Source: Paracoccus marinaquae | GTDB lineage: Bacteria > Pseudomonadota > Alphaproteobacteria > Rhodobacterales > Rhodobacteraceae | Reading direction: 5' to 3' | NCBI RefSeq assembly: GCF_018860165.1 | Contig: NZ_JAHKNG010000013.1 | Span: 1-64,000 of the forward strand | DNA length: 64,000 nucleotides | Shown here: positions 51,801 through 62,155 of the stretch, one piece after another | Layout: every line of letters begins with the position of its first letter | How positions within the stretch are numbered: position 1 is the stretch's first letter | Program-made: the position numbers and the translations under genes | The notes under the pieces: generated by a model | Database searches by the model: none | Seen by the model: only the letters and a program-made list of their open reading frames with translations | Told to the model about the DNA's origin: nothing

Positions 51801-53747
51801 TCAGGCCCGCGACCGGGTCGGCCGCGGCGGCTCGGGCGTGTAGAGATGCATGGCGTTGTGGCGCGCCTCCATCGCCGCGCGCTGGTCCGAGGGCACCGCC
51901 TCCAGCGGCGGCAGCCCACCCTCGAGCGCGAACAGCAGGATGTCGCGGCCGATGGGCGCCGCTGCGGTCGAGCCGCCGCCGCCATGTTCGACCACCACCG
52001 ACACCGCGTAGCGCGGTGCATGCACCGGCGCATAGCAGACAAACAGCGCATGGTCGCGGCGGTTCCATGGCAACTGGTCGTTGCTGATGACGCCACGGGC
52101 GCGTTCGGCCGCGGTGATGTTGCGGACCTGGCTGGTGCCGGTCTTGCCGGCCATGCGCCAGTCATCGGCGATGATCCGGGCGCGCCGCGCGGTGCCGCGC
52201 GCGCCGTTCATCACCGCGTCCATGCCGTCGCGGGCCTGACGCAGATGCTCCTCGGACAGGCCCAGCGACGCGGCTTCGGGAACCTGCTGCGCGATGCCGT
52301 CAAGCGCCCGGATCAGCCGCGGCACCACCTCGCGCCCCGAGGCCACCCGCGCCGTCATCACCGCCAGTTGCAGCGGCGAGGCCAGAACATAGCCCTGCCC
52401 GATCGAGGCGTTGATGCTGTCGCCGATCAGCCATTCCTGGTCATAGCGGGCGCGTTTCCAGGCGCGGTCGGGGGCGATTCCCTCGGCCACGGCCGACATC
52501 GGCAGGTCATGCTGGATGCCGACGCCCAGCCGCCGGGCCATGGCCCCGATCCGGTCGATGCCGATGCGCTGCGCCAGTTCGTAATAGAAGACATCGCAGC
52601 TTTGCTCGAGGCTCTGGATCGGGTTCATCGTGCCATGTCCGCCGCGCCGCCAGCAATGGAAGCGGCGGCCGCCGACCTCGACGAAGCCCGGGCAATAGAA
52701 CCTTGTGCCGGAATTGATCAGGCCCGATTCGAGCCCCGCCAGCAGGACCACCATCTTGAAGGTCGAGCCGGGCGGATAGACGCCCTGCACGGTCTTGTCG
52801 GCCAGCGGGCGGTGATCATGTTCCATCAGCGCCCGGTAATCCGGGCTGGAAATGCCGCGTACGAACTTGTTCGGATCGAAGCTGGGCGAGGAGCAGATCG
52901 CCAGAAGATCGCCGTTCTGGACATCCATGACCACGGCGGCGGCACTTTCCTCGCCCATGCGCTGCGCGGCATAGTTCTGCAGCCGCGCATCGACGGTCAG
53001 CTGCACGGTGGCGCCCTGCTCGCCCTCCTGCCGGCCGAGTTCGCGCATCTCGCGTCCGGCGCTGTTCACCTCGACCCGGCGGGTGCCGGCCTTGCCGCGC
53101 AGATCCGCCTCGAGCTTGGTCTCGACCCCGACCTTCCCCAGCTGGAATTCCGGCAGCATCAGCACCGGGTCCGGATCCTCGATCTTCGAGAGGTCGTAAT
53201 CCGAGACCGGGCCGACATAGCCCAGCACATGCGCCAGATCGCCGGCGCGGGGATAGGACCTGGACAGGCCGGATTCGGGGGTCACCCCGGCCAGCGAGGG
53301 GGCATTCACCGCGATCGAGCTGAACTGTGCCCAGCTCAGCCGGTCGGCCAGCACGATCGGGGTGATCGCGCTGCGTTTGGAAAATTCTTCCAGAAGTTCG
53401 GCCATACGCTCGTCGCTGATCGGGATCAGTTGCGACAGCCGGTCCAGCACCGGCCTTACATCGCCGCCGGCCTCCTCGCGGGTCAGGGTTACGCGGTAGT
53501 TCTGTTCGTTGCCGGCAACCACCAGGCCGTTGCGGTCGAGGATCAGTCCGCGCGCCGGTGGCAGCAGCCGGATCTTGATCGAGTTGCCATCGGACAGCAG
53601 CCGGTATTCCTCGGCATGATCCAGCTGCATCGAGCGCAGCCGCAGCCCCAGCGTGGTCACCACGCCCAGCTGGATGCCGGCCAGCATCAGACCGCGCCGG
53701 CCGATGCGGCGGGTTCCGTCCTGGGTGTCGCGCGGCGATTTCCTCAT
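51801..53747 (-). CDS. mrdA: Penicillin-binding protein 2 (transpeptidase)
   Basis: This 648-aa class B PBP cross-links peptidoglycan in cell elongation. It has one N-terminal membrane anchor (GLMLAGIQLGVVTTLGL), the ARGLILDRNGLVVAGNEQNYRV dimerisation segment, and the transpeptidase motifs: SxxK in YPPGSTFKMV, SxN-type SCD in LEQSCDVFYYEL, and KTGTS in MAGKTGTSQV. The ATG (53747) overlaps the mreD stop (ATGA). It works with RodA, encoded just downstream. Length and order match PBP2. Confidence 0.95.
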   Translation of the reverse strand: MRKSPRDTQDGTRRIGRRGLMLAGIQLGVVTTLGLRLRSMQLDHAEEYRLLSDGNSIKIRLLPPARGLILDRNGLVVAGNEQNYRVTLTREEAGGDVRPVLDRLSQLIPISDERMAELLEEFSKRSAITPIVLADRLSWAQFSSIAVNAPSLAGVTPESGLSRSYPRAGDLAHVLGYVGPVSDYDLSKIEDPDPVLMLPEFQLGKVGVETKLEADLRGKAGTRRVEVNSAGREMRELGRQEGEQGATVQLTVDARLQNYAAQRMGEESAAAVVMDVQNGDLLAICSSPSFDPNKFVRGISSPDYRALMEHDHRPLADKTVQGVYPPGSTFKMVVLLAGLESGLINSGTRFYCPGFVEVGGRRFHCWRRGGHGTMNPIQSLEQSCDVFYYELAQRIGIDRIGAMARRLGVGIQHDLPMSAVAEGIAPDRAWKRARYDQEWLIGDSINASIGQGYVLASPLQLAVMTARVASGREVVPRLIRALDGIAQQVPEAASLGLSEEHLRQARDGMDAVMNGARGTARRARIIADDWRMAGKTGTSQVRNITAAERARGVISNDQLPWNRRDHALFVCYAPVHAPRYAVSVVVEHGGGGSTAAAPIGRDILLFALEGGLPPLEAVPSDQRAAMEARHNAMHLYTPEPPRPTRSRA

Positions 53748-54283
53748 CCCTTGTATCTCATCATCTCGGCCTCGGAGGGGGTGATCCGGCGCAGCCCCAG
53801 CAGCAGTCGGGCGACGACGACGACCAGCGGATAGGCCATCGTCGTTGCCAGAAATTGCAGGATCACCTGTCCCAGGGCCGGAACCGGTACCAGAAACAAC
53901 AGCGACACGATGCGATAACCCAGCATCATCGCGCCGATCAGCAGGGCGACGCGCAACCATTCAACCATGAATGGCTGGCCCCGCCAACGGTGCTCACGCA
54001 GGCGTGCGGCCTCGCTGCCCAGAAGCACCGCCACGGCCCAAAGGCCGACCGGGCGCAACAGCACCAGATCCTCGACCAGAAAGACCAGCGCGATCGCCGG
54101 CGCCGGCAACTGGTCGGGGCGGCGCAGCACCCAGGCAAGCGTCAGGCACAGGCCCAGATCCGGGCCAGGCCAGCCGGTCAGCCCGGTGGACAGCGGCAGC
54201 AGCCGCAGGAACAGAAGCAGCCCCATGCACAGCCCGAACAGGATCGTTCCGACCAAAGCCGGCCTGCCCGGACCCTCAATCAT
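53744..54283 (-). CDS. mreD: Rod shape-determining protein MreD
   Basis: This 179-aa membrane protein has about five hydrophobic helices ([93 protein letters not shown]). MreD is poorly conserved in sequence; position between mreC and mrdA and this topology make the call. Its ATG overlaps the mreC stop region (ATGATTGA) and its stop overlaps mrdA (ATGA). The longer upstream reading frame is Arg/Pro-rich and lies inside mreC, so it is rejected. Confidence 0.88.
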   Translation of the reverse strand: MIEGPGRPALVGTILFGLCMGLLLFLRLLPLSTGLTGWPGPDLGLCLTLAWVLRRPDQLPAPAIALVFLVEDLVLLRPVGLWAVAVLLGSEAARLREHRWRGQPFMVEWLRVALLIGAMMLGYRIVSLLFLVPVPALGQVILQFLATTMAYPLVVVVARLLLGLRRITPSEAEMMRYKG

Positions 54284-55217
54284 TTTCTGTGCCCGTGGAC
54301 AGCGGATCGGCGGCCTGCGCCGCATCGACCCGCGATGCCGGCAGTTGCGGCCCGATCGGCCCGCTCTGGCGCGGTGTGATGATGGCATCGGAATCCGTCA
54401 CCGCCTCGGCCGGATGCGAGCGCAGCACGCGCAGGAATTCCAGCCGGCCGTAATCGGCGGCCATGCGCAACCGCATCCGCCCGTCGCTGCCCTGCACCAC
54501 CTGCCCGACCAGCAGGCCCGGCGGGAACACGCCGCCATCGCCCGAGGTCACCACCCGGTCGCCGGGCCGCACATCGTCGAGGTTCTCGATGAAATCCAGA
54601 AACGGCAGCGAGGTATTGTCGCCGGTCAGCAAGGCCCGTTCGCCCGAGGGTTGCAGGGTCACCGGAATCCGCGATGAGGGATCGGTCAGCAGCACCACCC
54701 GGCTGGTGCGCTCGCCCACGCCCGAGATGCGGCCGACCAGCCCCAGCCCGTCCATCGTCGCCCAGCCGTCGATGATGCCGTCCTGCGCGCCCACGTTCAG
54801 CAGCACCGATTGCCGGAAGGCCGAGCCGCTGTCCACCGTGACCAACCCGGTCACGCTGGTCAGAGCCGGGTCGATGCGGACATTGTTCTGCGCCAGAAGT
54901 TTCGAGTTTTCCTGCTCAAGCTGCACCGCCGCCTCGCGCCAGGCCTGCATCTTCTGCAACTCGCGGCGCAATTCCTGGTTCTGTTCGTAGATGCGGGCAT
55001 AGGACTGGAAGCCCGCGACCATCTGGCTGACCTTGGTGACCGGCACCAGCGCCCATTCGAAGCTGGGCACGAAACGGTCGATCAGCGCGATCCGCATGCG
55101 TTCGGCCCGCGGGCTGTCGATGCGCCAGAACAGGAACAGCGCCAGCAGGACAATCGCCAGCAGCGCGATCAGCACGCGCCGGATCGGTGTGGCGAAATCT
55201 GGTCCCTTGCGCGCCAT
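54276..55217 (-). CDS. mreC: Rod shape-determining protein MreC
   Basis: This 313-aa protein has one membrane anchor near the N-terminus (RRVLIALLAIVLLALFLFWRI), a coiled coil (YARIYEQNQELRRELQKMQ continuing to ~110) and the periplasmic double beta-barrel with VTGLVTVDSGSAFRQSVLLNVG, GLVGRISGVGERTSRVVLLTDP and VRPGDRVVTSGDGGVFPPGLLVGQVV. It scaffolds PBP2 and RodA in the Rod complex. The C-terminal ~45 residues are variable. The gene starts 22 nt after mreB. Confidence 0.95.
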   Translation of the reverse strand: MARKGPDFATPIRRVLIALLAIVLLALFLFWRIDSPRAERMRIALIDRFVPSFEWALVPVTKVSQMVAGFQSYARIYEQNQELRRELQKMQAWREAAVQLEQENSKLLAQNNVRIDPALTSVTGLVTVDSGSAFRQSVLLNVGAQDGIIDGWATMDGLGLVGRISGVGERTSRVVLLTDPSSRIPVTLQPSGERALLTGDNTSLPFLDFIENLDDVRPGDRVVTSGDGGVFPPGLLVGQVVQGSDGRMRLRMAADYGRLEFLRVLRSHPAEAVTDSDAIITPRQSGPIGPQLPASRVDAAQAADPLSTGTEND

Positions 55218-55239
55218 TCAGCGCCTCCGTCGGGCCGGC

Positions 55240-57122
<1,883 letters not shown>

Positions 57123-57141
57123 TCCACAGACTGAAACGAAA

Positions 57142-57168
57142 GACGCCGGGCGATGACCGCCCGGCGTC
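57142..57168. terminator. Bidirectional terminator between GNAT and leuA genes
   Basis: A perfect 11-bp stem GACGCCGGGCG (57142-57152) / CGCCCGGCGTC (57158-57168) encloses a 5-nt loop. On the minus strand it is followed by TTTCGTTT, a fair T-run after leuA; on the plus strand CTGTTCC follows. It lies between the two convergent genes. Confidence 0.75.
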
Positions 57169-57188
57169 CTGTTCCATCTGTGTCCGGA

Positions 57189-58745
57189 TCAGTGCGAATA
57201 CATGCTGATCTGCTTGTCGTCCTTGCCGGCCATCTCGCGGCGCACGATCAGGTGGTTCAGCGCGCCGACATAGGCCTTGACCGAGGCCAGGATCGTGTCG
57301 GTATCCGCCGACTGGCCGTTGACGATACGGCCGTCCTCTTCCATCCGCACGCTGACCGTGGCCTGCGCGTCGGTGCCCTCGGTCACGGCATGCACCTGAT
57401 ACAGCTTCAGCCGGGCGTTATGCGGGAAGATCTGTTTCACCGCATTGAAACAGGCGTCCACGGGGCCATCGCCGGTGGCATGGACGCTTTTCTCTGCGCC
57501 ATCGACCAACATGGTCAGATCGGCGGACTGACCGTCGCTGCCGCAGACCACGCGCAGATGCTTGACCTGCAGGTGATCCTCGCCGGTATTGGCGGCAGCG
57601 TCCTGCACCAGCGCGACGATATCGTCGTCATAGACCTCTTTCTTGCGGTCGGCCAAGGCCTTGAAGCGCACGAAGATGTCCTTCAGCTGGTTGTCGCCCA
57701 CCTCATAGCCCAGATCGGCCAGCTTGGCGCGCAACGCGGCGCGGCCGGAATGCTTGCCCATGGCGATGTTGGTCTCGTTCAGGCCGATATCGGCGGGGCG
57801 CATGATCTCGAAGGTTTCGACATTCTTCAGCACGCCGTCCTGATGGATGCCGCTTTCGTGCAGAAAGGCGTTCTTGCCGACGATCGCCTTGTTGAACTGC
57901 ACCGGAAAGCCCGAGACCTGCGCCACCCGGCGCGACAGCCCCATGATCTTGGTCGTGTCGATGCCTGTGTCATAGGGCATGATGTCGTGGCGCACGCGCA
58001 TCGCCATCACCACCTCTTCCAGCGCGGTATTGCCGGCGCGCTCGCCCAGGCCGTTGATGGTGCATTCGATCTGCCGCGCGCCGGCCTCGACGGCCGCGAG
58101 GCTGTTCGCCGTCGCCATGCCCAGATCGTTGTGGCAATGGGTGGCGAAGATCACCCGATCGGCGCCCGGCACCCGCTCCAGCAGCATGCGGATCAGATCG
58201 GCGCTTTCGCGCGGCGCGGTGTAGCCCACCGTGTCGGGGATGTTGATCGTGGTGGCGCCGCATTTGATGGCGATCTCGACCACCCGGCACAGGTAGTCAT
58301 GTTCGGTGCGCGTGGCATCCATCGGCGACCACTGCACGTTGTCGCACAGGTTGCGGGCATGGGTGACGGTCTGTTCGATCCGCTCGGCCATCTGGTCCAT
58401 GTCCAGATTGGGAATGGCCCGGTGCAGCGGCGAGGTGCCGATGAAGGTATGGATGCGCGGGCGGCGGGCATGTTTCACCGCCTCCCAGCAGCGGTCGATA
58501 TCGGGCAGCTGCGCGCGGGCCAGCCCGCAGATGACGCTGTTCTTCGCCTGTTTGGCGATTTCCGTGACGGCGGCGAAATCGCCCTCCGAGGCGATGGGAA
58601 AGCCCGCCTCGATGATATCCACGCCCATCTCGTCCAGCATCTGGGCGATTTCCAGCTTTTCGGCATGGGACATGGTGGCGCCGGGCGACTGCTCGCCATC
58701 GCGCAGGGTGGTGTCGAAGATATAGACGTGATTGCTGTCGGTCAT
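57189..58745 (-). CDS. leuA: 2-isopropylmalate synthase
   Basis: This 518-aa enzyme condenses acetyl-CoA and 2-ketoisovalerate, the first committed step of leucine synthesis. The catalytic domain has FDTTLRDGEQSPGATM (metal Asp), GFPIASEGDF, HTFIGTSPLHR, VGYTAPRESADL, HCHNDLGMATANSLAAVEAGA (His-x-His metal site) and GLGERAGNTALEEVVMAM. The regulatory C-terminal domain (from ~390) binds leucine for feedback inhibition. The ATG at 58745 is preferred to an upstream frame. A leucine-rich leader peptide and hairpins lie between it and the likely promoter. Confidence 0.95.
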   Translation of the reverse strand: MTDSNHVYIFDTTLRDGEQSPGATMSHAEKLEIAQMLDEMGVDIIEAGFPIASEGDFAAVTEIAKQAKNSVICGLARAQLPDIDRCWEAVKHARRPRIHTFIGTSPLHRAIPNLDMDQMAERIEQTVTHARNLCDNVQWSPMDATRTEHDYLCRVVEIAIKCGATTINIPDTVGYTAPRESADLIRMLLERVPGADRVIFATHCHNDLGMATANSLAAVEAGARQIECTINGLGERAGNTALEEVVMAMRVRHDIMPYDTGIDTTKIMGLSRRVAQVSGFPVQFNKAIVGKNAFLHESGIHQDGVLKNVETFEIMRPADIGLNETNIAMGKHSGRAALRAKLADLGYEVGDNQLKDIFVRFKALADRKKEVYDDDIVALVQDAAANTGEDHLQVKHLRVVCGSDGQSADLTMLVDGAEKSVHATGDGPVDACFNAVKQIFPHNARLKLYQVHAVTEGTDAQATVSVRMEEDGRIVNGQSADTDTILASVKAYVGALNHLIVRREMAGKDDKQISMYSH

Positions 58746-58770
58746 GGCCTGGTCTTTCTTACGCGGTCTG

Positions 58771-58827
58771 GTCAGGAAGGATCCGGGCACGGACCTGACT
58801 GAGCGGCGGCCCGGAAGACCCGCTCAG
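58771..58827 (-). promoter_or_regulatory. Hairpins of the leuA leader (attenuator candidate)
   Basis: Two stem-loops lie just 3' of the leader-peptide Leu codons on the minus strand: CTGAGCGG/CCGCTCAG (58820-58827 with 58799-58806, 8 bp, including the leader stop codon) and GTCAGG/CCTGAC (58794-58799 with 58771-58776, extended inward by TCCG/CGGA). They share base 58799, so they are nearly adjacent or compete. No T-run follows the second, so the control could act on translation initiation rather than termination. Confidence 0.5.
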
Positions 58828-58922
58828 CGCAGCGTAAGAAGCAGCAGACCGCGGAGCTGCACGGCCAGACGCGCGCCGAAGGGCGCGGTGGTGGCGGTGG
58901 CGATTTGGCGCATCCGAGTCAT
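58824..58922 (-). CDS. leuA leader peptide, leucine-rich
   Basis: This 32-codon frame on the minus strand ends 78 nt before leuA. It reads MTRMRQIATATTAPFG, ARLAVQLRG, then four Leu codons in a row (CTG CTG CTT CTT), T, L and R before TGA. Seven of its last 14 residues are Leu. This is the classical layout of a ribosome-mediated attenuator for a leucine gene: scarce charged tRNA-Leu stalls the ribosome and changes folding of the following hairpins. The start could also be the second ATG (58913). No strong ribosome-binding site is visible. Confidence 0.7.
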   Translation of the reverse strand: MTRMRQIATATTAPFGARLAVQLRGLLLLTLR

Positions 58923-58929
58923 GGCGCGG

Positions 58930-58958
58930 ACTATGCAGCCCGTGGCGTCACTTGGAAA
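58930..58958 (-). promoter_or_regulatory. Possible promoter of the leuA leader transcript
   Basis: On the minus strand TTTCCA (58958-58953) and CATAGT (58935-58930) are spaced by 17 nt; each matches 4 of 6 consensus bases. The start of transcription would fall only a few bases before the leader-peptide ATG (58922), implying a very short or absent 5' untranslated region for the leader. Confidence 0.35.
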
Positions 58959-59159
58959 GCGAAAAGATGTCATCCGTGCTTGGAGCGACGGCGATTCGCC
59001 GCCGCGCAGTCATTTTTTACTGTCAACCAGTCAAAATGACGAAGCACCATCCGAAAGGCCGGCACTATCACGATTTCGTCATGTTTTTCTGGCTCTGAAA
59101 TCCGCCCCGTGGCAAGGGACCGGCACTGACGTGAACGAAAAACAACCGCAGGGGGTAAC
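58959..59159. other. Intergenic region upstream of the universal stress protein gene
   Basis: No gene is present. It is AT-rich for this genome, with a T-tract and an imperfect palindrome TTTTTTACTG (59013-59022) / CAGTCAAAA (59028-59036). This may be a regulatory site or the spacer between divergent leuA and usp promoters. A GGGGG ribosome-binding site lies just before the ATG at 59160. Confidence 0.4.
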
Positions 59160-59594
59160 ATGTCACGAAAGATCGTCGTCGGCTTCGACGGCAGCGACGC
59201 CTCGCGTCGTGCACTGGACTTCGCCATCAGCCGCGCCAAGGCACAGGGCGACAGCATCCTGATCGCCCATGTTCTGGAATGGTCGCCCTACAGCTTCCTC
59301 ACCCCGAACGAGATCGAGGAACGCCACAAGCGCCGTCAGGAGGAGCTGACCCGCGCCAAGGAGGCAATCATCGATCCCGTCGTCAAGACCGTCGAGGCGG
59401 CGGGCATCCCGGTCGCTTCGGTGATGAAATACGGGCACATCGCCGAAACGCTGTGCGACATCGCCCGCGATGAGGGCGCGGCGCTGATCTTCATCGGCCG
59501 GATGGGCAATTCGGGCCTGTCCAGCCGCATCTTCGGCTCGGTCGCGGGCACGCTGGCGCAGGTCGCGCCGGTGCCGGTGACGATCGTGCCGTAA
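59160..59594 (+). CDS. Universal stress protein (UspA family)
   Basis: This 144-aa single-domain Usp has the fold's standard elements: KIVVGFDGSDASRRALDFAI at the start, LIAHVLEWSPY, VVKTVEAAGIPVASVMKYG, a DEGAALIFIGRMGNSGLSSRIFGSVAGTLAQ segment with the ATP-binding G-x2-G-x9-G(S/T) type loop, and PVPVTIVP at the end. It probably binds ATP. It is followed after 22 nt by the alanine symporter gene and may share its transcript, an arrangement seen for Usp genes next to transporters. Confidence 0.9.
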   Translation: MSRKIVVGFDGSDASRRALDFAISRAKAQGDSILIAHVLEWSPYSFLTPNEIEERHKRRQEELTRAKEAIIDPVVKTVEAAGIPVASVMKYGHIAETLCDIARDEGAALIFIGRMGNSGLSSRIFGSVAGTLAQVAPVPVTIVP

Positions 59595-59616
59595 ACGATA
59601 CAAGGGGAGGAACTAC

Positions 59617-61164
59617 ATGACACGACACACAAACCTTCTGGCGCCGGCCGCTTTGTCTGCCGGCCTGCTGACCGCAGCCCCGGCAATGGCCCAGAGCCTT
59701 GATGAAAAGGTGAACGAGGTCTTCGCCACCGCGACCGGCCCCTATGTCAGCTTCATCTTCTCGAATTTTCCCGGAACCAACTATCCCTGGATCGTTGCCT
59801 GGCTGGTGATCGCCGCGACGGTCTTTTCCATCTATTTCGGCTTTATCCAGTTCCGCGCCTTCCCGCATTCCATTGCACTGGTCAGGGGCGATTATTCCGA
59901 CCCCAATGACGCGGGCGAGGTCAGTCATTTCCAGGCGCTGGCGACGGCGCTGTCGGGCACGGTCGGGCTTGGCAATATCGCCGGGGTCGCGGTCGCCGTC
60001 GGCATCGGCGGCCCGGGTGCCACCTTCTGGATGATCCTCGCCGGCCTTCTGGGCATGGCGTCGAAATTCACCGAATGCACCCTGGGCGTGAAGTATCGCA
60101 ACGAATATGACGACGGCACCGTCTCGGGCGGGCCGATGTATTACATGGTCAAGGGCTTTGCCGAGCGGAACCTGCCCGGCGGCAAGTTCCTGGCTATCCT
60201 GTTCGCGATCTTCTGCATCCTCGGCTCGTTCGGGGGCGGCAACATGTTCCAGTCCAATCAGGCCCATGCCCAGATCGCCAATGTGTTCGGCGATTATCCC
60301 GGCTGGATCACCGGGCTGGTCTTTGCCGTGGTGGTCTTCCTGGTCATCGTCGGCGGGTTGAAATCCATCGCCCGCGTGACCGAGAAGGTCGTCCCCTTCA
60401 TGGGCATCCTCTATGTCGGCACGGCGCTGATCATCATCCTGATGAACTTCGACCAGATCGGCACCGCCTTCGGCCAGATCTTCGAGGGCGCCTTCACCGG
60501 CCTCGGCATCGCCGGCGGCATGGTCGGCGCGCTGATCCAGGGCTTCCGCCGCGCCGCCTTCTCGAACGAGGCCGGCGTCGGTTCCGCCGCCATCGCCCAT
60601 TCGGCCGTGCGCACCAAGGAGCCGATCACCGAGGGCTTCGTCTCGCTGCTGGAACCCTTCATCGACACCGTGGTGATCTGCACCATGACCGCGCTGGTCA
60701 TCATCATCACCGGCCAGCTGATGATCGATCCTGCCACCGGCCAGGTGATCCTGAACGAGGCCGGCACCGCGATCCAGACCGCCGACGGCAGCACGGGCGT
60801 CGCCCTGACCTCGGCCGCCTTCAGCAGCGCCTTCGGCTGGTTCCGCTATGTGCTGGCCGTCGCGGTGGTCCTCTTCGCCTTCTCGACGATGATCTCGTGG
60901 AGCTATTACGGGCTGAAGGCCTGGACCTTCCTGTTCGGCGAGGGTCACACGAAAGAGCTGACCTTCAAGGTGATCTTCTGCGTCTTCACCTGGATCGGCG
61001 CCGCGGCCAGCCTCGGCCCGGTGATCGACTTCTCGGACGCGGCGATCTTCTCGATGGCGGTGGTCAATATCTTCGCGCTGTACTTCCTGATGCCGATCGT
61101 CAAGCGCGAGATGCACAGCTATCTGTCGCGGCTGAAATCGGGCGAAATCCGGAAGTTCGCCTGA
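59617..61164 (+). CDS. Alanine/glycine:Na+ symporter (AGCS family)
   Basis: This 515-aa protein has about eleven membrane segments and the AGCS signature SGTVGLGNIAGVAVAVGIGGPGATFWM, followed by KFTECTLGVKYRNEYDDGTVSGGPMYYM, GGGNMFQSNQAHAQI, RRAAFSNEAGVGSAAIAHSAVRTKEP and SWSYYGLKAWTFLFG. The first ~25 residues look like an extra cleavable signal (AALSAGLLTAAPAMAQ), common in Rhodobacterales members. It imports alanine or glycine with Na+. A GGGGAGGAA ribosome-binding site precedes the ATG, and a classical terminator follows the stop. Confidence 0.93.
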   Translation: MTRHTNLLAPAALSAGLLTAAPAMAQSLDEKVNEVFATATGPYVSFIFSNFPGTNYPWIVAWLVIAATVFSIYFGFIQFRAFPHSIALVRGDYSDPNDAGEVSHFQALATALSGTVGLGNIAGVAVAVGIGGPGATFWMILAGLLGMASKFTECTLGVKYRNEYDDGTVSGGPMYYMVKGFAERNLPGGKFLAILFAIFCILGSFGGGNMFQSNQAHAQIANVFGDYPGWITGLVFAVVVFLVIVGGLKSIARVTEKVVPFMGILYVGTALIIILMNFDQIGTAFGQIFEGAFTGLGIAGGMVGALIQGFRRAAFSNEAGVGSAAIAHSAVRTKEPITEGFVSLLEPFIDTVVICTMTALVIIITGQLMIDPATGQVILNEAGTAIQTADGSTGVALTSAAFSSAFGWFRYVLAVAVVLFAFSTMISWSYYGLKAWTFLFGEGHTKELTFKVIFCVFTWIGAAASLGPVIDFSDAAIFSMAVVNIFALYFLMPIVKREMHSYLSRLKSGEIRKFA

Positions 61165-61187
61165 ACTCCTACGGCGACACGACACCG

Positions 61188-61216
61188 GGCGGGGCCATCG
61201 CGGCCCCGCCTTTTTT
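61188..61216 (+). terminator. Intrinsic terminator after the symporter gene
   Basis: GGCGGGGCC (61188-61196) pairs with GGCCCCGCC (61202-61210) around a 5-nt loop and is followed by TTTTTT (61211-61216). It lies 24 nt after the symporter stop and is the clearest intrinsic terminator in the window. Confidence 0.92.
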
Positions 61217-61252
61217 GTTCGTGGCTGGGCCTTTCCGGCCGAACGTTCCGAA

Positions 61253-61363
61253 GTGCTGAAGTACGTCGGCAACATCATCTCTTGTGCCACCGAGGATGAC
61301 GTGATGCGGGTAAAGGCCATCGCCCGTCGCTTCGCGGGCTATCCGCACGCGATGGATCACTGA
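61253..61363 (+). pseudogene. Possible gene remnant downstream of the symporter terminator
   Basis: A 36-codon open frame reads VLKYVGNIISCATEDDVM then RVKAIARRFAGYPHAMDH and stop. It has protein-like composition but no ribosome-binding site and no start other than GTG. It continues upstream without a proper beginning and lies after a strong terminator. It looks like the 3' end of a decayed gene. I recognise no family, and it may be chance. Confidence 0.2.
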
Positions 61364-61414
61364 GCGGCTGGTAACGGCGGCCTCGCGCGACGACGGTCCC
61401 GGCGGTTTTGCGCG

Positions 61415-62107
61415 TCAGGCGCGCTGCGGCAGCAATTGCTGTACCGCCCCGGCCAGCATCAGCCACAGCGAGGTCAGCACCAGCCCCCAGATCGCCCAGC
61501 TTGACGGGTGGAAATCGACCCAGGCGGCGCGGCCGGCGAAGACCACCCACAGGATCGCCACCGGCAGGGAGACTGCCCGCCAGCGCTCGGTCCGCACGGG
61601 ATGGATGAACTTGATGTTTGTGAACATGGCGACGGTCAGCGCGACCACGATGACCAGGATCACCGTCCAGTGCGGCCGGGTGGCGAACAGCACCAGCACC
61701 ACCATGTTCCAGCAGCCGGGAAAGCCGGCAAAGGAATTGTCGGTCGTCTTCATCCGCGTATCGGCGAAATAGATGACGCTGCCATAGACGATCACCAGCA
61801 CCGCGAACCAGCCGGTCCAGCCCGACAGCAGCCCCGACTGGAACAGCGCGAAGGCGGGGATGAAGACATAGGTCAGATAGTCGATGATCAGATCCATCAG
61901 CACACCGTCATAGGTGGGCCAGTTGCTCTTGACATGATAGCGCCGGGCCAGCGGGCCATCGACGCCATCGACCACCAGCGCCACGACCAGCCACAGGAAC
62001 ATGAGCGACCATCTGCCCTCTGCCGCCGCCAGCATTGCCAGCATGGCCAGAACCGCGCCGGTCGCGGTCAGCAGATGGACGGACAGAGCCTTGTGTCGCA
62101 ATTGCAT
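61415..62107 (-). CDS. pcs: Phosphatidylcholine synthase
   Basis: This 230-aa membrane enzyme condenses CDP-diacylglycerol with choline to give phosphatidylcholine, a route restricted to some bacteria including many alphaproteobacteria. The CDP-alcohol phosphotransferase motif is visible as DGPLARRYH ... YDGVLMDLIIDY with the Asp residues spaced as in the family, followed by FIPAFALFQ and about seven hydrophobic helices. The C-terminal TNIKFIHPVRTERWR matches Pcs. The ATG at 62107 starts the conserved MQLRHKALSVHLLTATGA segment. Confidence 0.92.
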   Translation of the reverse strand: MQLRHKALSVHLLTATGAVLAMLAMLAAAEGRWSLMFLWLVVALVVDGVDGPLARRYHVKSNWPTYDGVLMDLIIDYLTYVFIPAFALFQSGLLSGWTGWFAVLVIVYGSVIYFADTRMKTTDNSFAGFPGCWNMVVLVLFATRPHWTVILVIVVALTVAMFTNIKFIHPVRTERWRAVSLPVAILWVVFAGRAAWVDFHPSSWAIWGLVLTSLWLMLAGAVQQLLPQRA

Positions 62108-62155
62108 GCGTTCGTTCTGTCAGTTTGATGACAACCGCGCAACCGCCCAGATCGC

